A DNA stretch of 64,000 nt from Apostichopus japonicus (Eukaryota > Echinodermata > Holothuroidea > Aspidochirotida > Stichopodidae). Of the stretch, positions 20,653 through 31,671 are shown piece by piece (position 1 is the first letter of the stretch; each line of letters starts with the position of its first letter). The notes beneath the pieces were generated by a model that was given only the letters and a program-made list of their open reading frames with translations, was not told the DNA's origin and ran no database searches. The position numbers were made by a program, and so were the translations under genes. The stretch spans positions 15,621,917 through 15,685,916 of the forward strand of contig NC_092571.1 in assembly GCF_037975245.1 (NCBI RefSeq), in the 5' to 3' direction.

Positions 20653-22900
20653 TGATTATTTGATGTTGTTTGTAAGGTCGTAAGTTCTATTAGCAAGGAA
20701 AAAGTACCTGATTTTTCGAGATCAGATACAGAGGCAATTGAAACTTTACTAAAGGGTACAGATTGGATTAATTTGTTTAGTGATATGAGTGCTTCTCAGT
20801 CTTGGATTTGTTTTGCTGATAAATTAAAGGTCATTATGGAAAATCATGTTCCGTGGAAGAATCGTCGTCGTAAAAGCAGTATGCCTCACTGGATGAATAA
20901 GAAAGTTAGATGTGCAATTAGGCAAAAACGTAGAATGTGGAAGTTGTTTAGGAGGACTAAATCTGAATCTCTTTTGGCCAAGTTTAAAATTCATCAGCTG
21001 AAAGTAGAATGCTTAGTCTCTGATGCAAAATTGAATTTCGAAAAAAGCATCGCCCTAAAAATTAAGGATAACCCAAAGGCCTTCTTTTCTTATGTCAGGT
21101 CTAAGCAGAAAGTTAAAGATGCAATTGTTTCCCTTAGGGCACCACAGGCTGATAAGATAGTTACTGATAGTCAGGATCTTGCAGATCTTTTGAACGACTA
21201 TTTTGTGTCGGTTTTCACAAGGGAAGATACGAGTAGTATTCCAGATTTTCAGGGGGGCAGTGATAGGCCTAAACTGGATACGGTCTTATTTTCGGATGAC
21301 GTTGTCTTAAAGGAGCTGCTTCGTCTAAATGTTTCTAAAGCTTCTGGACCGGATGCAATCCATCCGTATTTGTTGAAGACTTTTGCACACTATTTCTGCG
21401 TTCCACTCTCGTTGATTTTTAGTAAATTTATGGATGAAGGTTATGTTCCCAGGGACTGGAGATGTGCTAATATTACCCCAATTTTCAAGAAGGGTGATAA
21501 GACTAAGCCCTGTAATTATAGGCCCGTTAGTCTCACTAGTGTAGTTTGTAAGGTCATGGAGTCTATTGTTAAAAAGTCTTTGGTCTGTCACTTCAGCAGT
21601 CAGTCTTTGATCAGAGAGTCTCAGCATGGCTTTTGTCAAAAAAGGTCTTGTCTCACTAATATCCTTGAGTTTATGGAAGATGTAACAAGCTCACTAAATA
21701 GGCAGAGGTCTGTAGATGTTGTGTTCCTGGATTTCCAGAAGGCCTTTGATAAAGTTCCCCACCAGCGTCTTTTACTTAGGCTGAAGAGCATGGGTGTCAT
21801 AGGGAATTTACTGTCTTGGATCGGGAATTGGCTTGGTAATAGGGAACAGAGGGTGGTAATTAATGGCTGTGCTTCTTCTTGGCAGAACGTTACTAGTGGG
21901 GTTCCACAAGGGTCTGTATTAGGTCCCCTGTTGTTTGTTGCCTATATAAATGACATCGACGGAGATATTTTGTGTACAGCTAAGAAGTTTGCTGATGACA
22001 CCAAATTGTATTCTGAGGTCTCTTCCAAAAGCGATTCTGAGAAATTTCAAGCGGATTTAGATAAGATTTTTTCCTGGTCTCAGGGGTGGCAAATGCTTTT
22101 TAATATTGATAAATGTAAGGTAATGCACATTGGTAGTAGTAACCAAAAGTTTACCTACAATCTAAATGGTGTGGAGTTACAGGAGGTCTCTGTTGAAAGA
22201 GACCTAGGTATCTACATTGACTCGTCTCTGCAACCTTCCAAACATTGTCTTGAAGCTGCTAAAAGAGGTAATAGGGTTTTAGGTATGATCAAGAGGAACT
22301 TCAGTTTTCTGAAAGAGGACATCGTAGTTAGGCTTTATAAGCAGTTGGTTAGGCCTCATCTGGAGTATGCTGTGCAGGCTTGGAACCCTTATTTTGCTAA
22401 GGATAAGGAAGTACTTGAAAGGGTCCAGAGGAGGGCTACTAGGATGATTAGTTCCTTAAAGAGGGTTCCTTATTATAGGCGGTTACAACTGTTGAATCTC
22501 ACCACACTGGAGCTTAGGAGGTTACGTGGGGACTTGATCCAGGTTTTCAAGATTGTGTATGGTTTCGACAATTTATCCTTTACCGACTTTTTCATGTTTG
22601 CAAACAGTAGTTGTACTAGAGGTCATTGTCTTAAACTTCAAAAGTCGCATAGTAGGATTAATATTCGGCATAACTTTTTTTCTAATAGGGTTGTGAATGA
22701 GTGGAATAGTTTGCCTGAGAAAGTTGTACTTGCAAGTAGTGTCAATGGGTTTAAGAATGCTTTGGACAAGCACTTTAAGCATTGTAATCGGGTCTGAGTG
22801 TTTGTGTCTTCAGTTTTTTTCCCTCTCTTTATAGGGTCCTTGATGGGGACTTAAGTGTCCCTCCTGATCCTTTTTTCTACTAAACTAAACTAACTAAACT
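20653..22900 (+). mobile_element. 5'-truncated Jockey/CR1-type non-LTR retrotransposon
   Basis: The paralogue at about 40611 reads ATAAACATGGAAAGTGATAT with no insert, so this 2.25-kb piece is an insertion into gene 2 intron 1. It lacks the endonuclease and any ORF1, as expected for 5' truncation. The 3' end is a short UTR followed by ACTAAACTAAACTAACTAAA, a (CTAAA)n-type tail. A clear target duplication cannot be separated from the AAA of the tail. Confidence 0.85.
20656..22797 (+). CDS. LINE ORF2 fragment: reverse transcriptase (5' truncated)
   Basis: The frame is open from 20656 with no natural start, since the element is truncated; the first ATG is 20785. Numbering from that ATG, the reverse-transcriptase motifs are: VFLDFQKAFDKVPHQRLL with catalytic Asp near residue 316; SGVPQGSVLGPLLF near 371-384; FADDTKL with the two catalytic Asp near 404-405. 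Upstream are the conserved KASGPDAIHPYLLK and ITPIFKKGDKTKPCNYRPVSL. The C-terminal region (RLQLLNLTTLELRRLRGDLI) is also usual for this clade. No internal stop or frameshift, so it inserted recently. No endonuclease domain is present, so this copy cannot move on its own. Confidence 0.9.
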   Translation, partial: LFDVVCKVVSSISKEKVPDFSRSDTEAIETLLKGTDWINLFSDMSASQSWICFADKLKVIMENHVPWKNRRRKSSMPHWMNKKVRCAIRQKRRMWKLFRRTKSESLLAKFKIHQLKVECLVSDAKLNFEKSIALKIKDNPKAFFSYVRSKQKVKDAIVSLRAPQADKIVTDSQDLADLLNDYFVSVFTREDTSSIPDFQGGSDRPKLDTVLFSDDVVLKELLRLNVSKASGPDAIHPYLLKTFAHYFCVPLSLIFSKFMDEGYVPRDWRCANITPIFKKGDKTKPCNYRPVSLTSVVCKVMESIVKKSLVCHFSSQSLIRESQHGFCQKRSCLTNILEFMEDVTSSLNRQRSVDVVFLDFQKAFDKVPHQRLLLRLKSMGVIGNLLSWIGNWLGNREQRVVINGCASSWQNVTSGVPQGSVLGPLLFVAYINDIDGDILCTAKKFADDTKLYSEVSSKSDSEKFQADLDKIFSWSQGWQMLFNIDKCKVMHIGSSNQKFTYNLNGVELQEVSVERDLGIYIDSSLQPSKHCLEAAKRGNRVLGMIKRNFSFLKEDIVVRLYKQLVRPHLEYAVQAWNPYFAKDKEVLERVQRRATRMISSLKRVPYYRRLQLLNLTTLELRRLRGDLIQVFKIVYGFDNLSFTDFFMFANSSCTRGHCLKLQKSHSRINIRHNFFSNRVVNEWNSLPEKVVLASSVNGFKNALDKHFKHCNRV

Positions 22901-24970
22901 AAAGTGATATTTCTTACGTATAAAGGTATGACAGTCTCTGCCAATTTGGCATACGGGTCATTCCGTGTCAAATCTCGGATGGCCGTTGCTGGACCCTCTC
23001 CAAAAATTACCACCATCATTGCATGATTAGAGCACCATGAAATGAGCATATTCTGAAAATTTCAGTTGCATTGCTTCAAAATTGGCCGAATCATCACACT
23101 TTGAAATTCCGCAATTTGTCGCCACCGTGGCATTTTGACATTTTCTTGTGAGGTCTGATTTCCAGCAATTAAATATCCCACTATATTTCTATTAAAAAGC
23201 CTATAGACTAAATAATATGATCTTGTGGAATTACGTCAACTTAAAAATGCCAAACTATTCAATTTGGTTATTTTTTGCAAAAAAAAAGTGCTATTTTTAG
23301 TGATGTATGTCCAGTCCAAACAATACACAATATTGATTACATGATTTCCTGTAATATATTTGTAAGTTGTGCAGCTAAGTTGTTATTTCATGCTGAGATT
23401 CTGCATGAAGAGGGGTTTTGATGCCAGTTGTTTTTACCAAGGTAACCATGTGAGAGCTGTGAGGGTTTTTTAACTAACTTGTAAATATGAAGTGCCGACA
23501 ACTAACCAAACCCAGGGTTGTAGCTTTTCTCAATATTAATTAATGAGGTTTAAAGTTGCTCTGATGTACAAAAGAGGTCGTCTTTGACAGCCAATAGCTC
23601 AAAATGCGTCGTATTGAAATATCTGTTGGTGAACATAGTTTGGTCAGATCCAGTTCAGTTGGGGCTCTATAAGTCATCCAGGAAAGTTCAAGGAAAGTTC
23701 ATATGTAGTATTGCTTTAAGCACACTTAAGTGCCAGTTCTCCATTTTCACCCTGGGGGGGGGGGGTATCAACAGGGTCAACAGGTTACTGTATCTCAAAT
23801 GGTGGAAAAATTGGCTCAAGGGTTCAAAGATTGGCTCAATTGGTCTCAAATTGGCAGTTTTGTGGTTTATACCAGGTGATTTGTAGGTTGTCAGAATATT
23901 TCACTGTGCCTTTAACCAATGTCATGTAGATCTCTCAGTCTATAATAACAAATTTTGAAGGGAGTTTCAAGCTCAAAATTGGTAACAGAAAATGTCCTTA
24001 TTATTCATACAATCTATGTCTCTACAGGATATTTCAGATAGGAATTGAAATAACAATTCCATACTTTAAAATCCTTACCAGTGAATTAAATGATTGATGC
24101 TTTTCGCTTTCTGGATCCAACAAATTGTCAATAAAGTATTAATATCTCTTCTCTGTTCTTGATATTCAATCTAAAGACTAATGCAGCTTTCTTATTACAT
24201 GGTTTGTCAAAGGCAGACTAAAATTTGACATTTTGCAACATTTTACATTCATAGCGTATCAGTAGCGTGCACAGGATTTCCATGTTGGGGGGGGGCAAAA
24301 ATTCAAACTCTCTCCCCCCCAACTGATTTTGGTAAGGAACTTTGGTGGAAGTTCCAGAGGCAAAGATTTTATGAAGAACGGGAGCTGCCCTGGGATAAAT
24401 GAAGCTTCTCCAAGAATTTGTTTTTGTTAGTGTCAAATGGTGCATTATGAGGCATATTTAGACTATAATTTAGGTCCATATAAGTACTGTAGCTGCAAAA
24501 TGCAAGATTGTGCACACTCAAAAGTTCATGGAGGGCCATGAAGTATTTGATAAAGGAGGGATGCAGTTGTGGGTTTATCGAAGCTTACTCTCGTGTAGCG
24601 GGGGGGGGGGGGGTGATCGGGTTCGACAGTTCTCAAGAAAAGAAAAACTTGGAAGTCAAATGGTTCATTCTTTGGTATATATTTAGACTATAATTAAGAT
24701 CTATTTAAGTAATTCTAAATGGAAGATTGTGCTTCTATAATTCTCAATTCTTCCCAGCTGAATGCCAAAAAAAAAATAACGGCTGATGAACCGAGGTGCT
24801 CTTATGTGATGATCCTGCTAGATGTATCTGTATACATAAATGTATACATGTGAAATGTATCTAGTTTGTAGATGGCCTGACTTTCAATTCAAGGGCCTGT
24901 TTTTTATTGTTCTGAGGGGCCAAAAGCAGTACATTGGGGACATTTTAGTAATGGGCTGGCCGTCTTAATA
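22901..24970 (+). other. Gene 2 intron 1, middle part
   Basis: Similar to 40611-42830 in gene 3. Contains GGGTCATTCCGTGTCAAATC at about 22956, reminiscent of a transposon end and of the TIR at 17062, but no matching right end was found. G-runs near 23754, 24287 and 24600. No gene. Confidence 0.5.
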
Positions 24971-27900
24971 CTATACCCGATGTAGATTAAAGAATGGAAC
25001 ATCATATGTAGATGAATAATCAATGTGCGCTAAAACAAGGACATGGGGCCACTTTGGATTACTGACTGCACCGGTTCATACCAATACCAACCTGTTTGGT
25101 TTTGGCGGAATTACTTTACTTTTGCCCCAATAGACTGCAACGGCCTAGCCTCCGCTATTGACCAAATCTAGAGTTAACAACAGTAGTGGGCCCGACTTCC
25201 GATTGAAGGGCCTGTTTTGATTATTCCCAGGGCCTTAAACAGTACATTGGGGGCATTTTACTTACATTACTGGGCTGATCGCCTTAATACTATTTTTGGT
25301 CGGCCCAATGGAAGATAAAAGAATGAGACATCTGGACATCTAGATGCATAAGCAATGTGCACTAATAAAAAGTATACATGGGGCCAGTTTGGTGTACTGA
25401 CTGCAGGTTTAATACCAAGTTACATGTTTGGTTTCAGCGATATTACTTTACCTTGGCCCCAGGATACCGCACCAGCCTAGCCTGCGCTATTAACCTAATC
25501 TAGAGTTAGCAACAGGACATCGAGATATGATATCTACCAATCTGAAGTATATATTTCTCTTTTCGTTAAGCCAGCCATTATCACCAGCCTGAAACGAAAC
25601 AAGTATGTTAGTCTTTTAGATAAATGGTGAAAAAGATGATTGACATCTGGCGCAGACAGGTCTGTTAATTTCCAAACCAATGACCAGTAGACTGAAGTTT
25701 GAGACGTTTTAGTGACTTCATAATCACCATAGACAGGGACATGATGGTATTGCATCTCTGCTTCTCTGCATTAATGTTTCCTTTCAAATTTCTTTAGTGC
25801 AACTCCTTGAAATTTTTGCAGGCCTTATAGTCTAGATGACAACTAGATGACAAGTGATGATCCTGCTAGATAATGTCAGTTAAATGTATCTAGTTTATAG
25901 ATGGCATGACTTTCGATTCAAGGGCCTGTTTTATTGTTCTGAGGGTCCTAAAGCAGTACCATGGGGACATTTCAGGTATGTAACGGGCTGGCCGCCTTAA
26001 TACTATTCCCGATGGAGATTAAAGAACGGAACATCATATGTAGATGAATAATCAATGTGAGATAAAAAGTACATAATGCCAGTTTGGTTTACTGACTGCA
26101 GGTTTAATACCAATACTAACCTGTTTGGTTTTGGCGGAGCGGAATTACTTTACTTTTGCCCCAATAGACTGCAACGGCCTAGCTTCCGCTATTGACCAAA
26201 TCTAGAGTTAACAACAGTACATCGAGATACTATGTCTACCAATTTGAAGTGTTTATTTCTCTTTTCTGTAAGTGTGTTATCTATCACCGGTCAGCTTGAA
26301 AATAAACAAATGCTTTAGTCTGTTGTATAAATGGCGCAATTGATGTTTGAAGTCTGGCCCAGGCCAGCTGGTTACCAAGCCAATGACCAACAAAATGAGC
26401 TCATACTTACCATGTATTCATATACACGTGTATCGATGCTAGCCTATTAATGGGAGCTAAAAACGGTTGCTGTTGCTATCTATTGAGACTAATAGCAAAC
26501 TGTCTGTATGAAATTATCTGAATGAAAATTACAAATAAACAACTTTCATTGACTTCTTAAAGGGATAAATTCAAAAAGAGCCTGACCTGTAGTGAATTTA
26601 GTAATAAGTGACATGAGATAATGAAAAAAAAAATAACAACAGAAACGTATGAATGGATACAAATTATCAATTCTTGTATATTCCAACACATCTTTGAAAC
26701 TACCTAACAACAATTTTCAAGTATCCAAAAGCTATGTTTAGTTGCTTGGAAATGCGGTAATTAAAAACATTTTAGTGACGTCATAATCAACATAGACCGG
26801 GGGACATGATGGTATTGCTTCGCTGCATCAATGTTTCATTCAAATTTCTTTAGTGCAACTACTTAAATTGATTCAGTCCTTATAGTCTAGATAACTACTC
26901 CCTGGTACAAGTAAAAGCTTTTTAATATCTGAGAAAACCTAAGAGGGTCAGAATTTGAGAGAAGCCATGTATCGAAAATTTATAAATTATTTACACTGCA
27001 GGCAAGATGAGTTTTAACATAAACCCATATCACACCCACCCAATCTTACATTCCATCCCATACTCCTCTCCCTACCCCATCCTCTCCACCTCCGCCTTCA
27101 TCCAAAACCCTCCTCTAAGCTTTCCTTACCTCATAGTCACCTTCTCCCAAACCCCAATGTCAATCCACCCAATTTCTAATCCCAGCATCCTCCTCACGAC
27201 TCCAAGCTCTAATTTGGTATATGTAACATGTGTGGTTAAGAAGCGGTGTTTATCGTAGGTACGACGTGTTCCATATCTATCAATCATTTCGTTTTGCATA
27301 ACTGTTGGATAGGCTTCGGGGTTGTTGATTAGAAGCCTATCTTATATGATGAAAGTATGTATATACTGTAATTCTAATCACGGTTTGACTTCGTTTCTGA
27401 TTAGAGGTCTTTATAATGAAAAATATTACGGAAGGTAAATAATCGCACAAGTTCAATATTTACTCTCAGCGTTTATTGTCAAAATGTAAAGTAAAGTCTC
27501 TTTAAGGTTACCTTGTTTCCTTTGGTTTCCATTTGTTTCCTTGCTTCTCTCCTTTTTTTTTCCCCCAATTTATTTACAATCATAAATGTCTTATCTAGAT
27601 TTTAGACAACTGAAAGATGAAAATGGAAACAATTAATATTCATTAAAAGCAATTTAATATAGAAACCTTGAGGGAAATAAAAACAAGCTTTACATGGAAA
27701 AATCTACTCATATGCCTCCTTATGTAGTGGAAGCAAGCAGGTGCTTTTTTAAAGAAAAAATATGTTAATTTATCTCGTCACTTTGATTGAACTGGTGGAC
27801 CACTTTGTATGACCGCTATAAAGTTATTACTTCTTTGGCAAAAGAATTCTCATAATTAATAGAAGCTAGACATACATCTCCTCTCCCTCCTACGTTCCCA

Positions 27901-28029
27901 TCCTCTCCCCTTCATTCCCCTCCACTCCATTCCCCTGCCCTGCCTTCCCCAAATTCCTCTCCCCTCCCCTCCCTTTGTCATTCTTAGTATTTTTTTGTAT
28001 TTTGTTAATTGTTCTCCTTTTTCTTGCAG
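24971..28029 (+). repeat. Gene 2 intron 1: three tandem copies of the intron module
   Basis: The landmark (A/T)AATCTAGAGTTA(A/G)CAACAG appears at about 25165, 25497 and 26199. Copies begin with text like AGAATGGAACATCATATGTAG or its variant. Two subtypes exist: one continues GTACATCGAG, the other GGACATCGAG. The last copy runs on to the pyrimidine tract and the acceptor of the 36-nt exon. A TGACGTCA palindrome is at 26776-26783. Confidence 0.7.
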
Positions 28030-28065
28030 TTCATAGAACTTTTACATGTAGCCGTAATCCAGACG
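28030..28065 (+). CDS. FReD lectin gene 2, 36-nt exon
   Basis: The acceptor is TTTTTCTTGCAG and the donor AGACG|GTAAGC; phase 1 at both ends. It encodes (V)HRTFTCSRNPD, 12 codons with one Cys. Being phase-symmetric it could be skipped without changing frame. Conserved in gene 3 (RGTFTCSRNPD). Confidence 0.7.
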
Positions 28066-28635
28066 GTAAGCAACCAGCTAGGACATTCCATAATGTTAAT
28101 ACCACTCTAAACTGTACTCTTGTATTATGCTCCAAAGCATTTGTACTAGCAGTACAAACAGTTACCAACATTTAACCTGATTAACATGATATTCATACTG
28201 TTCATACTGTCAGTATGATATCCTTTGAAATGAGACATGCAAGCACAGTATAGAAACACAGTCCCAACCGAGTGAGGTAAGTAATGAGCCACTGAATTTT
28301 CATATTTTGGTAAGTTCTTGTTTCGCATGACATCAGCTTTAGACGATACATAGCGTACACGGTGTAGTTGGACATGTTATATCGTGTGTTGTAAGAAAGT
28401 TGTTTCATGAAACTTGCAGGTGAAATGATGCATCCTGAGGCATATTTAGGCCGTAAATTAAGTCTATACTTAAGGTTGTGCTGATATCTTGGCCTACTGT
28501 TCTTATGTGGGATTGAAAAAGAGGGTGTCCCGACCCTTGGATAAACATCTATTATGGTTCTGCAGAAGTTGTATTGCTGCGGCCAATTAATATCAGAATG
28601 AGAAATATAATAATCATTAATATTATCAACCACAG

Positions 28636-29129
28636 CTGGAGCAACCACCCCCAAAGCTGATGCCCCCACCACCAATGTTGGAGCAACCACCACCAAAGCT
28701 GGAGCAACCACCCCCAAAGCTGAAGCCCACACCACCAATGTTGGAGCAACCACCACCAAAGCTGGGACAACCACCACCAAAGCTGGAGCAACCACCCCCA
28801 AAGCTGATGCCCCCACCACCAATGTTGGAGCAACCACCACTAAAACTGGGACAGCCACCACTAAAGCTGAAGAAACCACCCCCAAAGCTGATGCCCCCAC
28901 CACCAATGTTGGAGCAACCACCACCAAAACTGGAACAACCACCACCAAAGCTGGAGCAACCTCCCCCAAAGCCAAAGCCCCCACCACCAATGTTGGAGCA
29001 ACCACTACCAAAGCTGATGCCCCAACCACCAATGTTGGAGCAACCACCATCAAAGCTGGAGCAACCACCAACAAAGCTGGAGCAACCACCACCAAAGCTG
29101 AAGCAACTACAACCAATGGAGCATGCTCG
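28636..29129 (+). CDS. FReD lectin gene 2, Thr-rich stalk exon (164 codons)
   Basis: The acceptor is ATCAACCACAG|CTGG (phase 1) and the donor TGCTCG|GTAAAC (phase 0). The correct frame reads GATTPKADAPTTNVGATTTKAG and so on: heptads of the form GATTTKA with variants TTNV and TTPK, ending TTNGACS like gene 1. The competing open frame (PPPKLEQ type) does not splice in phase and is a shadow. Likely an O-glycosylated stalk; twice as long as in gene 1. Confidence 0.7.
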
Positions 29130-29687
29130 GTAAACTGTTGTGTAGGCCTAATTAAATATCAAGTCATAAAATTGTTCTAGAAAATGTAAAATGAAAGTCA
29201 TTTGGACCACCTCCTATAGTCCTTTCTTCTGCTTCCACCTTCTGCCGGCTGTTTATCGATATCTAAAAATATAGAAATTGATACTTTTATTTTAAAAATA
29301 AAATTAAAAGAACATATTAAAACAATCAAAACTCCAACAGTAAACAGCTGATTTGCATGCTTTCAACAAATTGTTCCCAAAATTGTTTCCTGGGAATATT
29401 TTAGTAGACGTGATTGTAACAGTAGCTCCTTTACTTCCTCAGATGGTGAAAGGAGTAGTAAATAAACTAAACCTGAAATCCAATCATTGTACCTAAAGTG
29501 ATCAATATGTTAGTAACAAAATTAAGCAAGTAAAACTTCAAACATTTGCTGCATTGCTCTCTTTTCGAGTTCCTATTCCTCTAATTCTCATACCTCATCT
29601 TGTCTATTTATCCCTTATGTTGTCAGTGAATTAATATCTCCATTATCATAAATCGCAAAGTAAGCGTTTTCTTCATTTTAATTCCAG
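29130..29687 (+). other. Gene 2 intron
   Basis: Non-coding, homologous to 3344-4159 with about 250 bp fewer. Nothing further recognised. Confidence 0.55.
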
Positions 29688-29867
29688 AATTCAAGCATTA
29701 TTGATGGTAGCCTGACAGACTGTAGAGCAATCTACAAAGCTGGGTGCAATAAGAGTGGCATATACAAAATCACACCTAATGGTTGGACTGAAGACCCTTT
29801 TGAAGCTTATTGCGATATGGAGACTACTGTTCCGAACTGGAACTCATGCAAAAGACGTGGATGGACT
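29688..29867 (+). CDS. FReD lectin gene 2, fibrinogen domain exon A (60 codons)
   Basis: The acceptor is TTAATTCCAG|AAT and the donor GGATGGACT|GTAAGT, phase 0. It reads NSSIIDGSLTDCRAIYKAGC, then PFEAYCDMETT and ends RRGWT. One codon shorter than gene 1. All 11 substituted codons change the residue; the other codons are identical to gene 1 even at third positions. Confidence 0.85.
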
Positions 29868-31398
29868 GTAAGTATATAGAAGGTTTACTACCATTGTTAT
29901 TTACTGTACCCTGAACCCCATCTATACTACCTTGTACAGGGAAGAACTCTGTGGGTTAGGAAGGTGTTGAAATGCCAACATCTCAACCGGCAAGCTGGGA
30001 GGGAAATTTAAGGTATAGTATAGCTAGCAACATTGGCATTCGGCTATTAATCCTGCAATTCCGTCAAAAGTATGGAGCATGACCTAAACTAACATCGCGA
30101 TTCATCTAACGCGCGTTCCCTTTACATCAATATTTCTTACTTACATTGAGCGATACTCTACTAGTTATCAGTATTTTTCCATTATATACATATTTCCATT
30201 CGATTCCTAATCATGTACCGCACAAAACATATTTTGTATATTATATTCAAATGTAAAGGGGAAATGGAATTGTTTCTTTCATCACTTGAATTAAAATTTG
30301 ACTAAAAGGCTAATGAACTGCATTGGTATGAGAATTTGATAATGAATCTAGGATATCAAGAATAGTTCATGACATCTAAAGGTTGCTTTGCTCTTTCTTT
30401 GTTTAAAACCTTGCCACCGGATTGAATTTGTGTGCAACAGGCTCAGATATTGTCTACAACTCATGACAAATTTGTCAAGCAGAAATGATGTTGAATGTCG
30501 TCAAATGTTGCTCTGTTGTTCACATGAAATTGGGAGGGATATTTAAGGTATAAACTAGCTAGCTGCTTTTGCATTCGGTTAACAAATTACTGCGATTTCT
30601 TCAATTGTTTGGAGAAAGGAGGTTAAGTAAGGGTGCTCTGTTGTTCATTTGCAAATAAAAACACATTTTTGGTTGAGATAATTGTAAACAATTATAAAAA
30701 CAATGGCTTTACTTTAAAATGTTGGGCCTGAACTGAGGAGCCGACGTTATCAACCATTTAGCATTAAAGGAGCATTGCAGACGTGAACAATTTTAAAGCT
30801 GCATTTCTAGAAAACCTAACAGCTATACAAACACTACGGAGCACCCAAGGTAACATTGTTGTTGGACTATGACATATCAACACTAAAGTCATGCCACAAG
30901 TTATGCCTTAAATGATTGATAATTAGCTCTATGGCTGTTGGTGTATCGTCGGGAACATATCTCGCATGCTAATATCCTGAAACATTTTTAAGGTGAATAA
31001 GTATATAGTTTCAATACAGGCGCAGATCCAGGGTATATGGGGATCACTATACCCCACTACTTTACATTTCCAAACCATCACAAAATAAATATTTAGAGGT
31101 AGTTATTAAGAAAACCTTGCATGTTTACATAATTTATAGCCTAAATATGCCTCGAAATGCACCATTCTACATCTAATATTTTACTTTATGTTCTCAGAGG
31201 AAGGAGCCACACCCCTAACATTGGGGTTGGCTTCAAGGACCCCAGAACCACCCCCCCTCCTTTGTAAAATCCTAAATCTGCCGCTGTAATACACCGTGAA
31301 TGTCTACGTATAAATCCTTATGTTCGATCTTTAATCACTTTTGTATCTGTTTTTTGTAATCCTTTTATTTTGTTCTTGCTTGTTTGTGTCTTGTAAAG
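29868..31398 (+). other. Gene 2 intron
   Basis: 29868 to about 30570 matches gene 1. About 30570-31200 is unrelated to gene 1 and shows no gene. 31200-31398 matches 6770-6942. Confidence 0.5.
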
Positions 31399-31671
31399 GT
31401 TTTTCAGCGTACAGTAGTGTGAACGGTTCTGTCAAATTCAATCGTAACTGGGCCAGCTATAGAGATGGGTTTGGGCAGCTGGATCATGAGTTTTGGCTTG
31501 GAAATAAAAAGTTGCATTACCTGGCAAAGAATAATGATGGCAGATATAGACTTCGGATCGATCTTGTGAGCAGCAGTGGGATACCATACCATGCTTGTTA
31601 TGAGGAATTTCACATCAAGGAAGAGGGGGACAAGTACGAGTTGCATGTGTCTGGATTTCATGGCACCAACA
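31399..31671 (+). CDS. FReD lectin gene 2, fibrinogen domain exon B, frameshifted
   Basis: The acceptor CTTGTAAAG|GTT and donor ACCAACA|GTAAGT are as in gene 1. After VFQR (GTTTTTCAGCGT) gene 2 has ACAGTAGTGTG where gene 1 has CGTGTG: a net 5-nt insertion that puts the reading frame into a TGA within a few codons. Past it the proper frame is intact: VNGSVKFNRNWASYRDGFGQ to FHGTN. None of the nearby AG dinucleotides restores the frame to exon A. Either gene 2 is a recent pseudogene or the insertion is a sequence error or allele. Confidence 0.75.

Noticed and set aside
22956-22975. GGGTCATTCCGTGTCAAATC as a transposon end related to the TIR at 17062
   Set aside because: No matching right end or target duplication was found, and the region is shared with gene 3.
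28202-29116. 304-residue - strand frame over the gene 2 stalk exon
   Set aside because: Antisense shadow of the Thr-rich repeat.
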